Assembly: GCA_945862435.1 (NCBI GenBank)
Contig: CAMAXX010000005.1
Coordinates: 62,001 to 126,000 of the forward strand
Length of the DNA: 64,000 bases
Direction: 5' to 3'
Origin: Pseudorhodobacter antarcticus
GTDB lineage: Bacteria > Pseudomonadota > Alphaproteobacteria > Rhodobacterales > Rhodobacteraceae
This document shows, piece by piece, positions 17,184 to 28,274 of the stretch. The position numbers and the translations under genes are program-made. Below the pieces are notes generated by a model that was not told the DNA's origin, searched no databases, and worked only from the letters and a program-made list of their open reading frames with translations. The number at the start of each line of letters is the position of its first letter. The first letter of the stretch is position 1.

Positions 17184-17741
17184 CTAGGGTGCGATTTCGA
17201 TACGGTTCAACTGCCAGATGCTGCGCGAAAACACAACTTCGGATTGATATTGCGGATCGCTGTCATAGGGATAGACAATCCAAAGCGGGCCTTTGTCGCG
17301 CACTATCATTTCTTCGCCATTGCGTGTGTAGGCTATAATCGGTGCCTCTGGGGTGATGTCGGCCAAAGGTATTTCGATGCGGTAGTCGTTGATTGCCGAG
17401 GCGATGACCTTGCCCGATGTCACACCAAGCATGTCGAGCAGGGAATGCAAAGAAACACCTTCAAAGCTTTGCTCACCTTCGGTCCACATCGTTGCCGTCA
17501 CAAAACTGGATTTCGGCATAGCCTGCAAAGCTGCCAAATCATATGTGATATCAATAGGGTTGCCTGCAGCATCTGGCCCGCCTGATATGGTCAATATAGG
17601 TTCGGCCGAGGCAGGCTGCGCGAAGGTTTGCAATCCAGTGAGAAGCGCTACCGCCAAGGACGCCCGCAACCACGCGCGCCAGTTAATGCCTATAGTGACG
17701 CCTTTAAATTGGGCTGGCTGCAAGGTTGGAAAAGTGGTCAT
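17184..17741 (-). CDS. Periplasmic protein with SUOX-like fold, sensor partner
   Basis: A 185-residue exported protein. A long N-terminal region (about 24 residues) precedes a hydrophobic core ASLAVALLTGLQTF and a likely cleavage after ASA at residue 46. The mature 139 residues resemble the oxidoreductase molybdopterin-binding domain in outline (ITYDLAALQAMP, FEGVSLHSLLDMLGV, IIAYTRNGEEM, GPLWIVYPYD). No cysteine is present, so the usual molybdenum-ligating Cys is missing and catalysis by Moco is unlikely. An AAGGAACC lies before the ATG. It is encoded just ahead of the hybrid kinase and is probably co-transcribed, so I infer it presents a ligand to the kinase sensor domain. Confidence 0.75.
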   Translation of the reverse strand: MTTFPTLQPAQFKGVTIGINWRAWLRASLAVALLTGLQTFAQPASAEPILTISGGPDAAGNPIDITYDLAALQAMPKSSFVTATMWTEGEQSFEGVSLHSLLDMLGVTSGKVIASAINDYRIEIPLADITPEAPIIAYTRNGEEMIVRDKGPLWIVYPYDSDPQYQSEVVFSRSIWQLNRIEIAP

Positions 17742-18054
17742 ATTGCTGGTTCCTTGGAAACTTGGTAAATCTTCCGACTAGTTTTCCATGCGCCTGCGCA
17801 AAAGGCTAGAAATCTAAAGTCTATTAACATATACTTTTGGATAGTAATTGATGTAAACTTGACGTTAACTCTATTCCAAGGTGCCCTTTGCGCACCGTGA
17901 TTGCGCGTTTATACGACAAAAATATGCTGGGCGGCTCAATAGTTTGCCAAAAAGCAGAAAAAAGTCTATCTTTGTCGCCAGAAGGCGATCTAAGAAATTT
18001 TTAAGGCATGTCATACGATATCTAAATGGGCATAGTTGGCAGTGAGGGGTGATT
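17742..18054. promoter_or_regulatory. AT-rich divergent control region of the phosphorelay genes
   Basis: A 313-base gap between the divergent periplasmic-protein/kinase unit and the response regulator gene. It is markedly more AT-rich than its surroundings (for example 17810-17875). A short hairpin TCGCC-AGAA-GGCGA (17975-17988) is followed by AAGAAATTTTT. I see no gene here; the promoters of both units and probably binding sites for the regulator lie here. Confidence 0.5.
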
Positions 18055-18657
18055 ATGAAGATTCTTCTAGCAGACGATCATGATCTGGTGCGCGACACTC
18101 TGGCAGCGTTTCTTGAAAACGAACCAGACCTTGGGGTGCGCACGGCTGCCAATTTGACCGACGCTTTGGCGGTCGTGGCCGCAGAGGGCGCGTTTGAACT
18201 GGTTCTTTTGGACTATACCATGCCGGGCATGGATGGGCTGATTGGGCTTAATAAGATGATTGCTGCCAACGCAGGCAAGCCTGTCGCGATTTTGTCAGGT
18301 ACGGCAGACCGCAACGTGGCCGAACAAGCAATCAAGGCGGGTGCAGTGGGATTTGTGCCCAAAACGTTGGCGGCTAAGTCGATTGTATCGGCCGTGAAAT
18401 TTATGGCCTCGGGCGAGGTGTTTGCCCCCTTCGGCTTTATGCACCGCGAAGAGGTGGATGGAAATTCCGCAATAACCAAGCGCGAGCGTGATGTGCTGAT
18501 CGGGCTGACGGCAGGCAAATCTAACAAAGAAATCGCCAATGATTTGGATTTGCAGGAAGTCACCATCAAGCTGCATGTCAAAACACTGTGCCGCAAACTG
18601 GGCGCGAAAAATCGCACCCAAGCCGCGATGATCGCGCGCGACCGGCGGCTGCTGTAA
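18055..18657 (+). CDS. LuxR/NarL-family response regulator
   Basis: A 200-residue two-domain regulator. The receiver (1-120) has the acidic pair Asp8-Asp9 in LLADDHD, the phosphoacceptor Asp53 in VLLDYTMPGMDG, Ser81 in AILSGTADR and Lys103 in GFVPKTLAAKS. The C-terminal LuxR-type helix-turn-helix (about 138-200) reads ITKRERDVLIGLTAGKSNKE, followed by EVTIKLHVKTLCRKLGAKNR. I chose the ATG at 18055, with GAGGGG five bases upstream; a GTG two codons earlier is an alternative. It is divergent from the hybrid kinase, whose Hpt domain probably phosphorylates Asp53. The targets are unknown. Confidence 0.94.
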   Translation: MKILLADDHDLVRDTLAAFLENEPDLGVRTAANLTDALAVVAAEGAFELVLLDYTMPGMDGLIGLNKMIAANAGKPVAILSGTADRNVAEQAIKAGAVGFVPKTLAAKSIVSAVKFMASGEVFAPFGFMHREEVDGNSAITKRERDVLIGLTAGKSNKEIANDLDLQEVTIKLHVKTLCRKLGAKNRTQAAMIARDRRLL

Positions 18658-18714
18658 GGTCTTTCCTTAGGCCCTGTTACAGCCTATGTTTGCCATCTAA
18701 CAGGAAGGGCGATC

Positions 18715-19143
18715 ATGGGTTTGCAGTATTTACACACGATGGTGCGCGTTTTGGATTTGGATAAATCCATCGCGTTTTACAAGCTTTTGGGCCTGCACGA
18801 GACGCGCCGATATGACAACGAAGGTGGGCGTTTTACCTTAGTCTTTCTGGCGCCCGAAGGCCAACCCGAATGCCCAGTCGAGCTGACCTACAACTGGGAC
18901 GGAGATACTGCTTTGCCATCGGACAGCCGCCATTTTGGCCATTTGGCCTATGGCGTGGATGACATTTATGCCACCTGCGCGCATTTGGCGGCTAACGGCG
19001 TTGTCGTCAACCGCCCACCTCGCGATGGGCATATGGCCTTTGTGCGCAGCCCTGACAATGTGTCGATTGAACTGATTCAAAAGGGCGAAAGCCTTGCCCC
19101 AAGCGAGCCTTGGGCATCAATGGGCAACACAGGTCACTGGTAG
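18715..19143 (+). CDS. gloA: Lactoylglutathione lyase (glyoxalase I)
   Basis: A 142-residue glyoxalase I of the VOC superfamily. It converts the methylglyoxal-glutathione hemithioacetal to S-lactoylglutathione. The four expected metal ligands are visible: His7 (YLHTMVRV), Glu56 (PVELTYNW), His76 (RHFGHLAYGVDD) and Glu119 (NVSIELIQKG). Signature stretches are DLDKSIAFYKLLGLHETRR and MAFVRSPDNVSIELIQ. A strong AGGAAGGG lies before the ATG. The gene ends directly against the convergent ribD stop. Metal preference (Ni or Zn) cannot be read safely. Confidence 0.96.
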   Translation: MGLQYLHTMVRVLDLDKSIAFYKLLGLHETRRYDNEGGRFTLVFLAPEGQPECPVELTYNWDGDTALPSDSRHFGHLAYGVDDIYATCAHLAANGVVVNRPPRDGHMAFVRSPDNVSIELIQKGESLAPSEPWASMGNTGHW

Positions 19144-20232
19144 TTAGAACTGCCACAGGCTGAACAAATCTGGCCCAATCTGGCGGCTTTCAATCAGGCG
19201 CGGGCGGCTGGCATCTGCCAGTTTGGGCAGGCCCAGATCTGCAATACTTGGTAAACCCGCCCCGCCAATGGCCAATCCTGCGGTGTAAAGGGCAATCTGG
19301 TCGACAAGCCCCGCGCGCAAAAGCCCCCCCGCCAGCCCGCCGCCGCCTTCGCACAAAATGCGGGTGATGCCTTGTGCCGCCAGCGCCGAAAGGCCCGCGC
19401 GCAAATCTAAGTAATTGTTTTGCATGGGCGCCTCTAACAGTTTGGCCCCAACGTCCGCCCAAGCCTGCCGCGCGGGTCTGGGCGCATTCGGCCCATGCAG
19501 CAGCCAGACAGGTGCAAAATCTACGCTGCGCCCAAGCTGCGAGTCTGCGTTAAACCGCAATCCCCCATCGACCACCACCCGCACAGGCTGGCGCACAGCG
19601 CCCATGCCGCGCACAGTCAGCAAAGGATCATCCGCCAGCGCGGTGTTCGACCCTACCATAACCGCGTCATGCGATGACCGCAGCCCATGCACATCTGCGC
19701 GGGCAGGGGGGGTGGTGATCCATTGGCTTTCGCCAGATGCCATAGCAATCCGCCCATCCAAACTGCTGGCAATCTTCAAGGTGACAAAGGGCAGTCGAGC
19801 CGTCACGCGCTTTAAAAACCCCGCATGATCCGCAAGGGCCGTATTGGCCAAAACGCCAGAGGTCACCTGAACACCCGCCGCGCGCAGCATATCCGCGCCG
19901 CGCCCCGATACGCGCGGATCGGGATCATCAATGGCATAGCTGACATGGGCAATGCCCGCATCAATCAGCGCTGCCGCACAAGGGGGCGTATGGCCGAAAT
20001 GCGCGCAAGGCTCTAGCGTGACGTGGGCCGTGGCCCCGCGCGCATCTGAACCTGCCTGCGCCAAGGCCACAACTTCGGCATGGGGCCGCCCGCCCGCCTG
20101 CGTGGCCCCGCGCCCCAAAATGCGCCCGTCTTTTTCAATGATGCAGCCCACAGCAGGGTTGGGCCAAACTTGCCCCATACCCCGCGCACCCAAACGCAGG
20201 GCATGGGCCATATGTTTGGTTAAATCGCTCAC
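19144..20232 (-). CDS. ribD: Bifunctional riboflavin deaminase/reductase RibD
   Basis: A 362-residue enzyme for the second and third steps of riboflavin synthesis. The N-terminal deaminase domain has the zinc site [11 protein letters not shown] plus [18 protein letters not shown]; the C-terminal reductase domain includes [36 protein letters not shown] and [20 protein letters not shown]. The start is a GTG at 20232 that overlaps the nrdR TGA (GTGA), so the two are coupled. The nrdR-ribD order is common in Rhodobacteraceae, usually followed by other rib genes. Here the next gene is the convergent gloA, so the remaining rib genes lie elsewhere. Confidence 0.96.
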   Translation of the reverse strand: MSDLTKHMAHALRLGARGMGQVWPNPAVGCIIEKDGRILGRGATQAGGRPHAEVVALAQAGSDARGATAHVTLEPCAHFGHTPPCAAALIDAGIAHVSYAIDDPDPRVSGRGADMLRAAGVQVTSGVLANTALADHAGFLKRVTARLPFVTLKIASSLDGRIAMASGESQWITTPPARADVHGLRSSHDAVMVGSNTALADDPLLTVRGMGAVRQPVRVVVDGGLRFNADSQLGRSVDFAPVWLLHGPNAPRPARQAWADVGAKLLEAPMQNNYLDLRAGLSALAAQGITRILCEGGGGLAGGLLRAGLVDQIALYTAGLAIGGAGLPSIADLGLPKLADASRPRLIESRQIGPDLFSLWQF

Positions 20233-20696
20233 TCTTCCGAGGCAGGATTTGGCCGCAGTTCCGAAACAAAACGGTCAAAGTCATCGGCGGCTTGGAAATT
20301 TTTATACACGCTGGCAAAGCGCACATAGCCCACGGTATCAATCCGTGCGAGGCTTTCCATAACAATCTCACCAATGATCTTGGACGAAACATCAGTATCG
20401 CCAAGGCTTTCCAGCCGCCGCACGATGCCCGAAATCATCTGGTCAATGCGTTCAGGGTCAATCGGGCGCTTTTGCATGGCGATGCGGATAGAGCGTTCCA
20501 GCTTGCTGCGGTCAAAATCTTCGCGCTTGCCCGACGATTTCACCACCACCAAATCGCGCAGTTGCACGCGTTCATAGGTGGTAAATCGCCCCCCGCACGC
20601 GGGACAAAAACGGCGGCGACGGATAGAAACGTGATCTTCTGCTGGTCGGCTGTCTTTCACTTGCGTGTCAACATTACCGCAAAATGGGCAACGCAT
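20229..20696 (-). CDS. nrdR: Transcriptional repressor NrdR
   Basis: A 155-residue regulator of ribonucleotide reductase genes, the standard length for the family. The N-terminal zinc ribbon is [20 protein letters not shown] with the second pair in [17 protein letters not shown]; the ATP-cone follows with [20 protein letters not shown] and [20 protein letters not shown] at its end. I chose the ATG at 20696; the frame stays open 26 codons upstream without similarity. It is the first gene of the nrdR-ribD unit. No nrd genes are in the window. Confidence 0.97.
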   Translation of the reverse strand: MRCPFCGNVDTQVKDSRPAEDHVSIRRRRFCPACGGRFTTYERVQLRDLVVVKSSGKREDFDRSKLERSIRIAMQKRPIDPERIDQMISGIVRRLESLGDTDVSSKIIGEIVMESLARIDTVGYVRFASVYKNFQAADDFDRFVSELRPNPASEE

Positions 20697-20836
20697 GGGC
20701 GCGCTCCTTGGTTGATAGGTTTCCTGCCTAATCCGATGTGTCTCGGAATTACACAACCTATAGCGCAATTGCACAAAGCTTGGCTAGAAAACTTTGCACG
20801 GCGCTAGATATAGGGAAAATGTGTTGCGGAAAGGAT

Positions 20837-21415
20837 TCAGTGGGTGGGGGGAAGTGGCACGCTAAATGTAGCACCGGCGCTCAAAATCTCTAGGATCATC
20901 GCCACTTGCTGCGCCACTGTCAGAATGATCGGAATAATCATCGCATCGCCTGCGCTGGGGGGTTCTAGCGTTTCAAATTGGCTGTCCAGCAGACCCTGCG
21001 GCAGGTGTTTGTGCTGGCTGGTTGCGATGCGCTGGGCAATCAGATCGCGCGTGCCAGACAGATATACAAACTGCACGGCGGTTCCAGTCGCTACGCGGAT
21101 ATGGCTGCGATAAACCGACCGCAGGGCTGAACAGGCAATAACCACGGGCGCATCGCGGCGCAGCGAATTGGCCACCAATTCCAGCCACCCCCAGCGGTCG
21201 TCGTCGTTAAGGGGTTTGCCTGCGCGCATTTTTGCAACATTGCTGGCAGGGTGCAGATCGTCGCCGTCGCGGAACAAAATACCCACAGCGCGCGCCAAAG
21301 CCTTGCCAACGGTGGTTTTGCCAGACCCTGACACCCCCATCACCACAATGCGGCGATTGTGCGGGGATGCAAGTATCAAGGCGGCTAGGGCGCTGACTTC
21401 AAACGATTTTGGCAC
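20837..21415 (-). CDS. gntK: Gluconokinase
   Basis: A 192-residue P-loop kinase that phosphorylates gluconate to 6-phosphogluconate. Key parts are the P-loop MGVSGSGKTTVGKALA (26-41), the gluconate-binding RDGDDLHPASNVAKMRAGKPL-type segment, DDDRWGWLELVAN, VVIACSALRSVYR and QFVYLSGTRDLIAQRI. It ends with SGATFSVPLPPTH after the predicted last helix. Typical gluconokinases are about 165-175 residues; the extra length is about 20 residues before the first strand, so an internal start cannot be excluded. It appears to be monocistronic. Confidence 0.93.
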   Translation of the reverse strand: MPKSFEVSALAALILASPHNRRIVVMGVSGSGKTTVGKALARAVGILFRDGDDLHPASNVAKMRAGKPLNDDDRWGWLELVANSLRRDAPVVIACSALRSVYRSHIRVATGTAVQFVYLSGTRDLIAQRIATSQHKHLPQGLLDSQFETLEPPSAGDAMIIPIILTVAQQVAMILEILSAGATFSVPLPPTH

Positions 21416-21589
21416 ATTTTGCCTTTAAATGGGTTGGGGCCGCTGCCCAAGGTCACCCATGCATCGGTGATCAAGCTGTCCTTTGCCAAGCAAATCTTGG
21501 AAAGGTCTACAGTCAACAGTTAACCCTTTTTCATTTGATTGCAACCTAATGGCGAATTTTTTTCAATATGCGCGGATAAACGCGCCCGC

Positions 21590-22966
21590 CTAGCCATGCA
21601 GCACCAAATCCAGCTCGGCCCTTGTGCCAAGGCCAAGGCGCAGCGCGGTGTCAATTACCGATGCGCCATCACTCAGCGCTGCCTTCGCAACCTCGGCTGC
21701 GCGGTCATAGCCAAAATGGGGCACCAGCATTGTCGCCAAAACCAGACTGTTTTCCAGCGTATCTTCGCAGCCCTTGGCATTGGCAGTGATCCCTGCAATG
21801 CAGCGCGTGGCCAATGTGTCCATGCCCGACATCAAAATGCGCATCGATTGCAGGATATTCAGCATGATGACAGGTTCAAAAGCATTTAACTGCAACTGCC
21901 CCGCCTCGGCGGCCATCGTCACGGTCAAATCATTGCCAATCACCTGAAAGGCAATTTGGTTGACCACTTCGGGAATAACAGGGTTTACTTTGCCCGGCAT
22001 AATCGACGATCCCGCCTGCATGGCGGGCAGGTAAATTTCCATAAACCCCGATCTTGGGCCAGACGAAAGCAGGCGCAAGTCATTGCAAATCTTGGATAGT
22101 TTGACCGCGATACGTTTGAGAACCCCCGAGAACGTCACATAGGCGCCGCAATCGGATGAGGCTTCGATCAAATCGGTTGCAAGGCTGACGGGTAGGCCCG
22201 TCACGCGGCCCAGTTCTGCGACGGCCACATCGGCATAGCCCGCAGGCGTGTTCACCCGCGTACCAATCGCCGTGCCGCCCAGATTGACCTCTAGCAGCAG
22301 TTGAGACAGGCGCTGAATGATTTGCACATCCTCGGCTATGGTATTGGCCCAACTGGCAAATTCTTGTCCCAAAGTCATCGGCAGTGCGTCTTGCAACTGG
22401 GTGCGGCCGATCTTTTTGATCGCGGCAAAATCCACGGCCTTGGCGCGCAACGCTGTGATCAGGCGGTTTTGGGCGGTGCAAAAATCGGCGCATTGGCCGA
22501 CAATGGCCAGCCGCATCGCGGTGGGGTAAACATCATTGGTCGATTGTGATTTGTTCACGTCGTCATTGGGGTGCAAAAACTGATAATCGCCAAAGCTGTG
22601 GCCCATGCGGCGTAGGCCCAAATTTGCGATAACCTCGTTGGCGTTCATGTTGGTTGACGTGCCGGCCCCGCCTTGGATCATATCCACCGCAAAGGCATCG
22701 TCATGCGCCCCTGCCATGACATTGGCGCAGACAGATTCTATGACGCGCGCCTTTTCGGCTGGCAAAACGCCAAGCGTGCAATTGGCCCGCGCAGCCGCCA
22801 ATTTCACGGCCCCCAAAGCGCGAATGACCTCGGGGAAAAGCGATAACTTTATGCCCGATATAGGAAAATTTTCAATCGCGCGCTGGGTGTGAATGCCCCA
22901 AAGCAGATCGGCGGGCAATTCCCTTGTGCCCAAACTGTCGGTTTCAAAACGGGTTTTCGTGGTCAT
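21590..22966 (-). CDS. aspA: Aspartate ammonia-lyase
   Basis: A 458-residue member of the fumarase/aspartase superfamily that deaminates aspartate to fumarate. The superfamily signature GSSIMPGKVNPVIPEVVNQI is intact, as are NDVYPTAMRLA, IGRTQLQDALPMTLGQEF and the N-terminal TRELPADLLWGIHTQRAIENF; these favour aspartase over fumarase C. I chose the ATG at 22966 (MTTKTRFETD), preceded by GAAAGG about eight bases upstream; an in-frame ATG at 22987 would add seven residues. A LysR regulator is encoded just upstream on the same strand and may control it. Confidence 0.92.
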   Translation of the reverse strand: MTTKTRFETDSLGTRELPADLLWGIHTQRAIENFPISGIKLSLFPEVIRALGAVKLAAARANCTLGVLPAEKARVIESVCANVMAGAHDDAFAVDMIQGGAGTSTNMNANEVIANLGLRRMGHSFGDYQFLHPNDDVNKSQSTNDVYPTAMRLAIVGQCADFCTAQNRLITALRAKAVDFAAIKKIGRTQLQDALPMTLGQEFASWANTIAEDVQIIQRLSQLLLEVNLGGTAIGTRVNTPAGYADVAVAELGRVTGLPVSLATDLIEASSDCGAYVTFSGVLKRIAVKLSKICNDLRLLSSGPRSGFMEIYLPAMQAGSSIMPGKVNPVIPEVVNQIAFQVIGNDLTVTMAAEAGQLQLNAFEPVIMLNILQSMRILMSGMDTLATRCIAGITANAKGCEDTLENSLVLATMLVPHFGYDRAAEVAKAALSDGASVIDTALRLGLGTRAELDLVLHG

Positions 22967-23068
22967 CTGCTGGCCTTTCTGCTGCATCTATTGGCAAATG
23001 CCACGGCTGGCCCTCCCCCGTCCAATGCAAGGATTGCATGGGCCATGCAGCGTCTGGTCTGCGTATGG

Positions 23069-23086
23069 TTTGCGTATGGCATCCGT
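23069..23086 (+). repeat. Dispersed direct repeat, copy 1
   Basis: TTTGCGTATGGCATCCGT, in the gap between the LysR gene and aspA. A near-identical copy (17 of 18 bases) is at 59997-60014 between murC and murB. Both are preceded by a related GCGTATG or CGTATG stretch, so a longer ancestral element is likely. Confidence 0.6.
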
Positions 23087-23131
23087 CCCGACATCCTGGG
23101 GGCACTTGCCGCGCGCGGCGCTGAGGGCGCG

Positions 23132-24049
23132 TTAACCGCTTTGCGCCGCCTGCGCCCGCACTTGCAGCGCCGCCCAAAACCGCGCAACTTCGGGGCTGGG
23201 CGCGCGGGGCGGGCGATAGGCACAGACCTGCAGATCCATCTGCCATTCCGGCCCGCCGATGGGGGCAATCAGCGCGGCCAAGGTGCTGTCAACGGCGCTG
23301 GCAGGCAGCCAGCCAATGCCGCGCCCTGCGGCGATCACCTCTTTTAGCACATCGGTCATCTCGCATTGCACGGCGATGCGATACGCCGCGCGCCCTTCGT
23401 TGCGTTCCAAAATCGCCTCGAACACTTGGGCGAAATAGGCGCGCTGGGCGTAGGCGATCAGCGGAAAGCTGTCCTTTCCAAGCCCTGGAAAGTCAAACTG
23501 CGTGCCAACCGCGCCGTAGGGGGCAAAGCTTTCGCTGCGTAGCACAAGTCGGGTATGTGCGGCCAATTCTTGCGGCGCGTCACCCTCGCTGCTGCCAGTC
23601 AAGGCAGGGCAGTGGTGGGCGATAAGAATATCGGCATCCCCTGCCAGATAGCGCGCGGTCACTTCGGATGTGGTGCCAACGATGACGGAAAAGGAAGTCT
23701 TCTCGCCCCCAATCGCGCCGAGTAGCCCGCGAAAATCGGACCGCGCCAGCACATTGGGCATGGCCAGTTTGACCTGGCTCATCACATCAAACTGCGCCGA
23801 GCGGATCGTGGCGCGGCTGGTCAACAGCCGTTCCACCGCTGCCGCCGCCTCGGTTTGAAACTGCTTGCCTGCATCTGTCAGCCGCACAGGCTGGGTGCCT
23901 TTGACAACCAGCGCGCAGCCTAGCCAATGTTCCAGACTTTGGATGCGGCGCGAAAAGGCGGCCTGCGATATGGCGCGCAATTCTGCCGCGCGGGTGAAAT
24001 TGCGCATCTCCGCCAGCGCGAGGAAATCTTGCAGCCAGCGGATATCCAC
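23132..24049 (-). CDS. LysR-family transcriptional regulator
   Basis: A 305-residue LysR-type regulator. The N-terminal winged helix-turn-helix is canonical (WLQDFLALAEMRNFTRAAEL, then SQAAFSRRIQSLEHWLG). A linker and a periplasmic-binding-like effector domain follow, with FSVIVGTTSEVTARYLAGDADIL and VIAAGRGIGWLPASAV. The start is a GTG at 24049, three bases after the lytic transglycosylase stop on the same strand. Aspartase is encoded 165 bases downstream, so aspartate or another C4 acid as effector is a plausible guess, made from position only. Confidence 0.9.
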   Translation of the reverse strand: MDIRWLQDFLALAEMRNFTRAAELRAISQAAFSRRIQSLEHWLGCALVVKGTQPVRLTDAGKQFQTEAAAAVERLLTSRATIRSAQFDVMSQVKLAMPNVLARSDFRGLLGAIGGEKTSFSVIVGTTSEVTARYLAGDADILIAHHCPALTGSSEGDAPQELAAHTRLVLRSESFAPYGAVGTQFDFPGLGKDSFPLIAYAQRAYFAQVFEAILERNEGRAAYRIAVQCEMTDVLKEVIAAGRGIGWLPASAVDSTLAALIAPIGGPEWQMDLQVCAYRPPRAPSPEVARFWAALQVRAQAAQSG

Positions 24050-24052
24050 GCG

Positions 24053-24880
24053 CTAGCCGTCGATCTTGGCGGCGATCAACGCGATGGCCTGCTGATAGAC
24101 TGTGGCGGCGTTCCATTCGTTTAGCACAGCAAAATTGGGCTGACCTTCGCTGTATCCCACACCCGCCTGCCACCCCTTTGCGCGCAGGAAATTGGCAGTT
24201 GAGGCCAGCGCATCGACCGCATTATTCAAATCAATCTGCCCATCGCCATTGCCATCAAGCCCATATTCAAAGGCATTTCCAGGCAGGAATTGAGTATGGC
24301 CGAGTTCGCCATGTTTTGCACCAATGCTGCCCGCATCAATCGTGCCCTGATCGATCAGCTTTAGCGCGCCAACCAGATGGGGGCGGAAAAAATCGCTGCG
24401 GCGGCAATCAAAGGTCAGCGTGGCAATGGCCGAGACGATATTGGTATCGCCCATAAAATTACCAAAGCCCGTTTCCATGCCGTGAATGGCAATCAAAATG
24501 CCCGCTGGCACGCCAAAGGCTTGTTCTAGGCTGTCGTAAAATTCCTTATTCTTGGCGCGGCGGGCGCGACCGATGCTGGCAATATCATTCGCCCCGCGCA
24601 CCTGCAAAAACTTTTCCAGCGGGTACTTGAAACTTTTCTGATTGCGGTCGGCGCTGATGGTGGTTTTGGAGTAACTTGTGGCGGACAAAGCATTTAGCCC
24701 TGCCGCGCCCACGCCTTCGGCAGCGGCTTCTGCCGCGAAATCGGACTTCCATGCATCATAGCCTTGGGACGTATCGCTGCAGGTGGCGGCAAGGGCAGTT
24801 GAGGCAGGGGCAAGGGGGGCAAGGCACAGGCACAGAAGTGCCGCCGCGCGTAGGGATAGAAAGCGAAAAGCAGTCGTCAT
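24053..24880 (-). CDS. Lytic murein transglycosylase, MltB-like
   Basis: A 275-residue exported lytic transglycosylase of the SLT_2/MltB family, which cleaves peptidoglycan to 1,6-anhydromuramic products. A signal peptide covers residues 1 to about 32 (AALLCLCLAPLAPASTALAA). The catalytic Glu136 is in AIHGMETGFGNFMGD. Other family parts are PLEKFLQVRG, CRRSDFFRPHLVGAL, GELGHTQFLPGNAFEYG and ANFLRAKGW. The stretch DGNGDGQIDLNNAVDAL looks like an EF-hand-type calcium loop, as known in MltB. I chose the ATG at 24880, with AGAAGGA upstream; the frame extends 18 codons further. Confidence 0.92.
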   Translation of the reverse strand: MTTAFRFLSLRAAALLCLCLAPLAPASTALAATCSDTSQGYDAWKSDFAAEAAAEGVGAAGLNALSATSYSKTTISADRNQKSFKYPLEKFLQVRGANDIASIGRARRAKNKEFYDSLEQAFGVPAGILIAIHGMETGFGNFMGDTNIVSAIATLTFDCRRSDFFRPHLVGALKLIDQGTIDAGSIGAKHGELGHTQFLPGNAFEYGLDGNGDGQIDLNNAVDALASTANFLRAKGWQAGVGYSEGQPNFAVLNEWNAATVYQQAIALIAAKIDG

Positions 24881-24938
24881 GACAGTATCCTTCTGGATTT
24901 GCGCCATGATGGCGGGGCTTTTTCGTGTGCGCAATGGC

Positions 24939-25904
24939 CTAGGCGCGTAAATCTGTTGATAACTGGCCGATCTGGCCCCCCGTCTGGCCCCCCGTCTGGC
25001 CCCCCGATTGGCCGCACAAAACCTGCGCCAAATCGGCTAAATACCCCGCAATCGGGGAGGTTTTGCGCCACACCATGCCAATTTGGCGCTGCGGCGCGGG
25101 CGCGGGAAAGCGCTGGATACAGACCTGCGCCGCGCGGGTTTCGACCGCCACCGCCATATCTGGGATCAATGTTACCCCCATGCCCGCCGCAACCATTTGC
25201 ACCAGTGTGGTCAAGGCCGAACCATCCATCACTTCGCGCGGGCGAGTATTGGGGCGGGCACTGGGCGAGGGCGCGCAAAAGGCCAGCGCCTGATCGCGAA
25301 AGCAATGCCCCTCTTCCAGCAGCAAAAGCCGCATCTCGCGCAGGCCTTGCGCATCGGGCACAGGGCGGGCGGCATCTGCGGCGGGCCGCACCAGCACGAA
25401 ATCTTCGACAAACAGGGGCACTTGCGCCAGTTGCGGCGCGGCAAGCGGCAGGGCAAGGATCGCGCAGTCCAGCCGCCCTTCGCCAAGTTCAGACAGCAAT
25501 GTATGGGTCATCGCCTCGCGCAGGCGCAGGTCTAGCGCTGGAAAGAATGCTTGCAGTGCGGCCATCATCTGCGGCAGGAAATAGGGGGCAACAGTGGGGA
25601 TCACGCCCAGCGATACCCGCCCCGCCAGCCCATCGCCCGTTTGGGCGCGCACAAAATCGCCCAGGGCCGCAACCTCGCGCAGGATCGCGCGGGCGCGCGG
25701 GGCAAATTCCGCGCCAAAGGGGGTAAGCTGCAGGCCCTTGGGGCTGCGTTCAAACAGGGCGGCGGCGGTCTGCGCCTCGAGTTCCTTGATCTGCATCGAC
25801 AGCGCGGGTTGCGAGATGGCACAGATATCAGCCGCGCGGCCAAAATGCAGAGCGCTGGCCAAAGTGTCGAAATAATGCAGTTGGCGCAGGGTGATATTTT
25901 TCAT
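24939..25904 (-). CDS. oxyR: Hydrogen-peroxide sensor OxyR
   Basis: A 321-residue LysR-type regulator. The N-terminal HTH reads LRQLHYFDTLASALHFGRAA, then SQPALSMQIKELEAQ. The redox cysteines are Cys201 and Cys210 in EEGHCFRDQALAFC, the same nine-residue spacing as Cys199/Cys208 of E. coli OxyR, so disulfide sensing should be intact. It is divergent from katG, the classic target. The C-terminus is odd: after residue about 300 it carries a Gly-Gln-Thr-rich tail encoded by a 12-base tandem repeat, extending the protein beyond the usual 300-310 residues. Confidence 0.95.
   Translation of the reverse strand: MKNITLRQLHYFDTLASALHFGRAADICAISQPALSMQIKELEAQTAAALFERSPKGLQLTPFGAEFAPRARAILREVAALGDFVRAQTGDGLAGRVSLGVIPTVAPYFLPQMMAALQAFFPALDLRLREAMTHTLLSELGEGRLDCAILALPLAAPQLAQVPLFVEDFVLVRPAADAARPVPDAQGLREMRLLLLEEGHCFRDQALAFCAPSPSARPNTRPREVMDGSALTTLVQMVAAGMGVTLIPDMAVAVETRAAQVCIQRFPAPAPQRQIGMVWRKTSPIAGYLADLAQVLCGQSGGQTGGQTGGQIGQLSTDLRA
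24971..25006 (-). repeat. Three exact 12-base repeats inside the 3' end of oxyR
   Basis: TCTGGCCCCCCG occurs three times in direct succession, with partial units at both ends. On the coding strand this gives a repeating Gly-Gly-Gln-Thr tail in OxyR. The 12-base unit keeps the frame, so copy number can change without breaking the gene. Confidence 0.9.
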
Positions 25905-28198
<2,294 letters not shown>

Positions 28199-28221
28199 GG
28201 GCTGGGTTTAACGAGTAACAA

Positions 28222-28249
28222 AGCGCGTGGGGCAACCCTCGCGCTTTTT
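28222..28249 (+). terminator. Rho-independent terminator of katG
   Basis: AGCGCG-T-GGGG-CA-ACCC-T-CGCGCT forms a strong stem with a tiny loop, followed at once by TTTTTG, 23 bases after the katG stop. Confidence 0.85.
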
Positions 28250-28274
28250 GTTTGAAATAGATGTTCGGTTGATG

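Noticed and set aside
17184..17741. Periplasmic protein as an active molybdoenzyme
   Set aside because: It has no cysteine at all and is only about 139 residues when mature; a functional sulfite-oxidase-type Moco site needs a Cys ligand.
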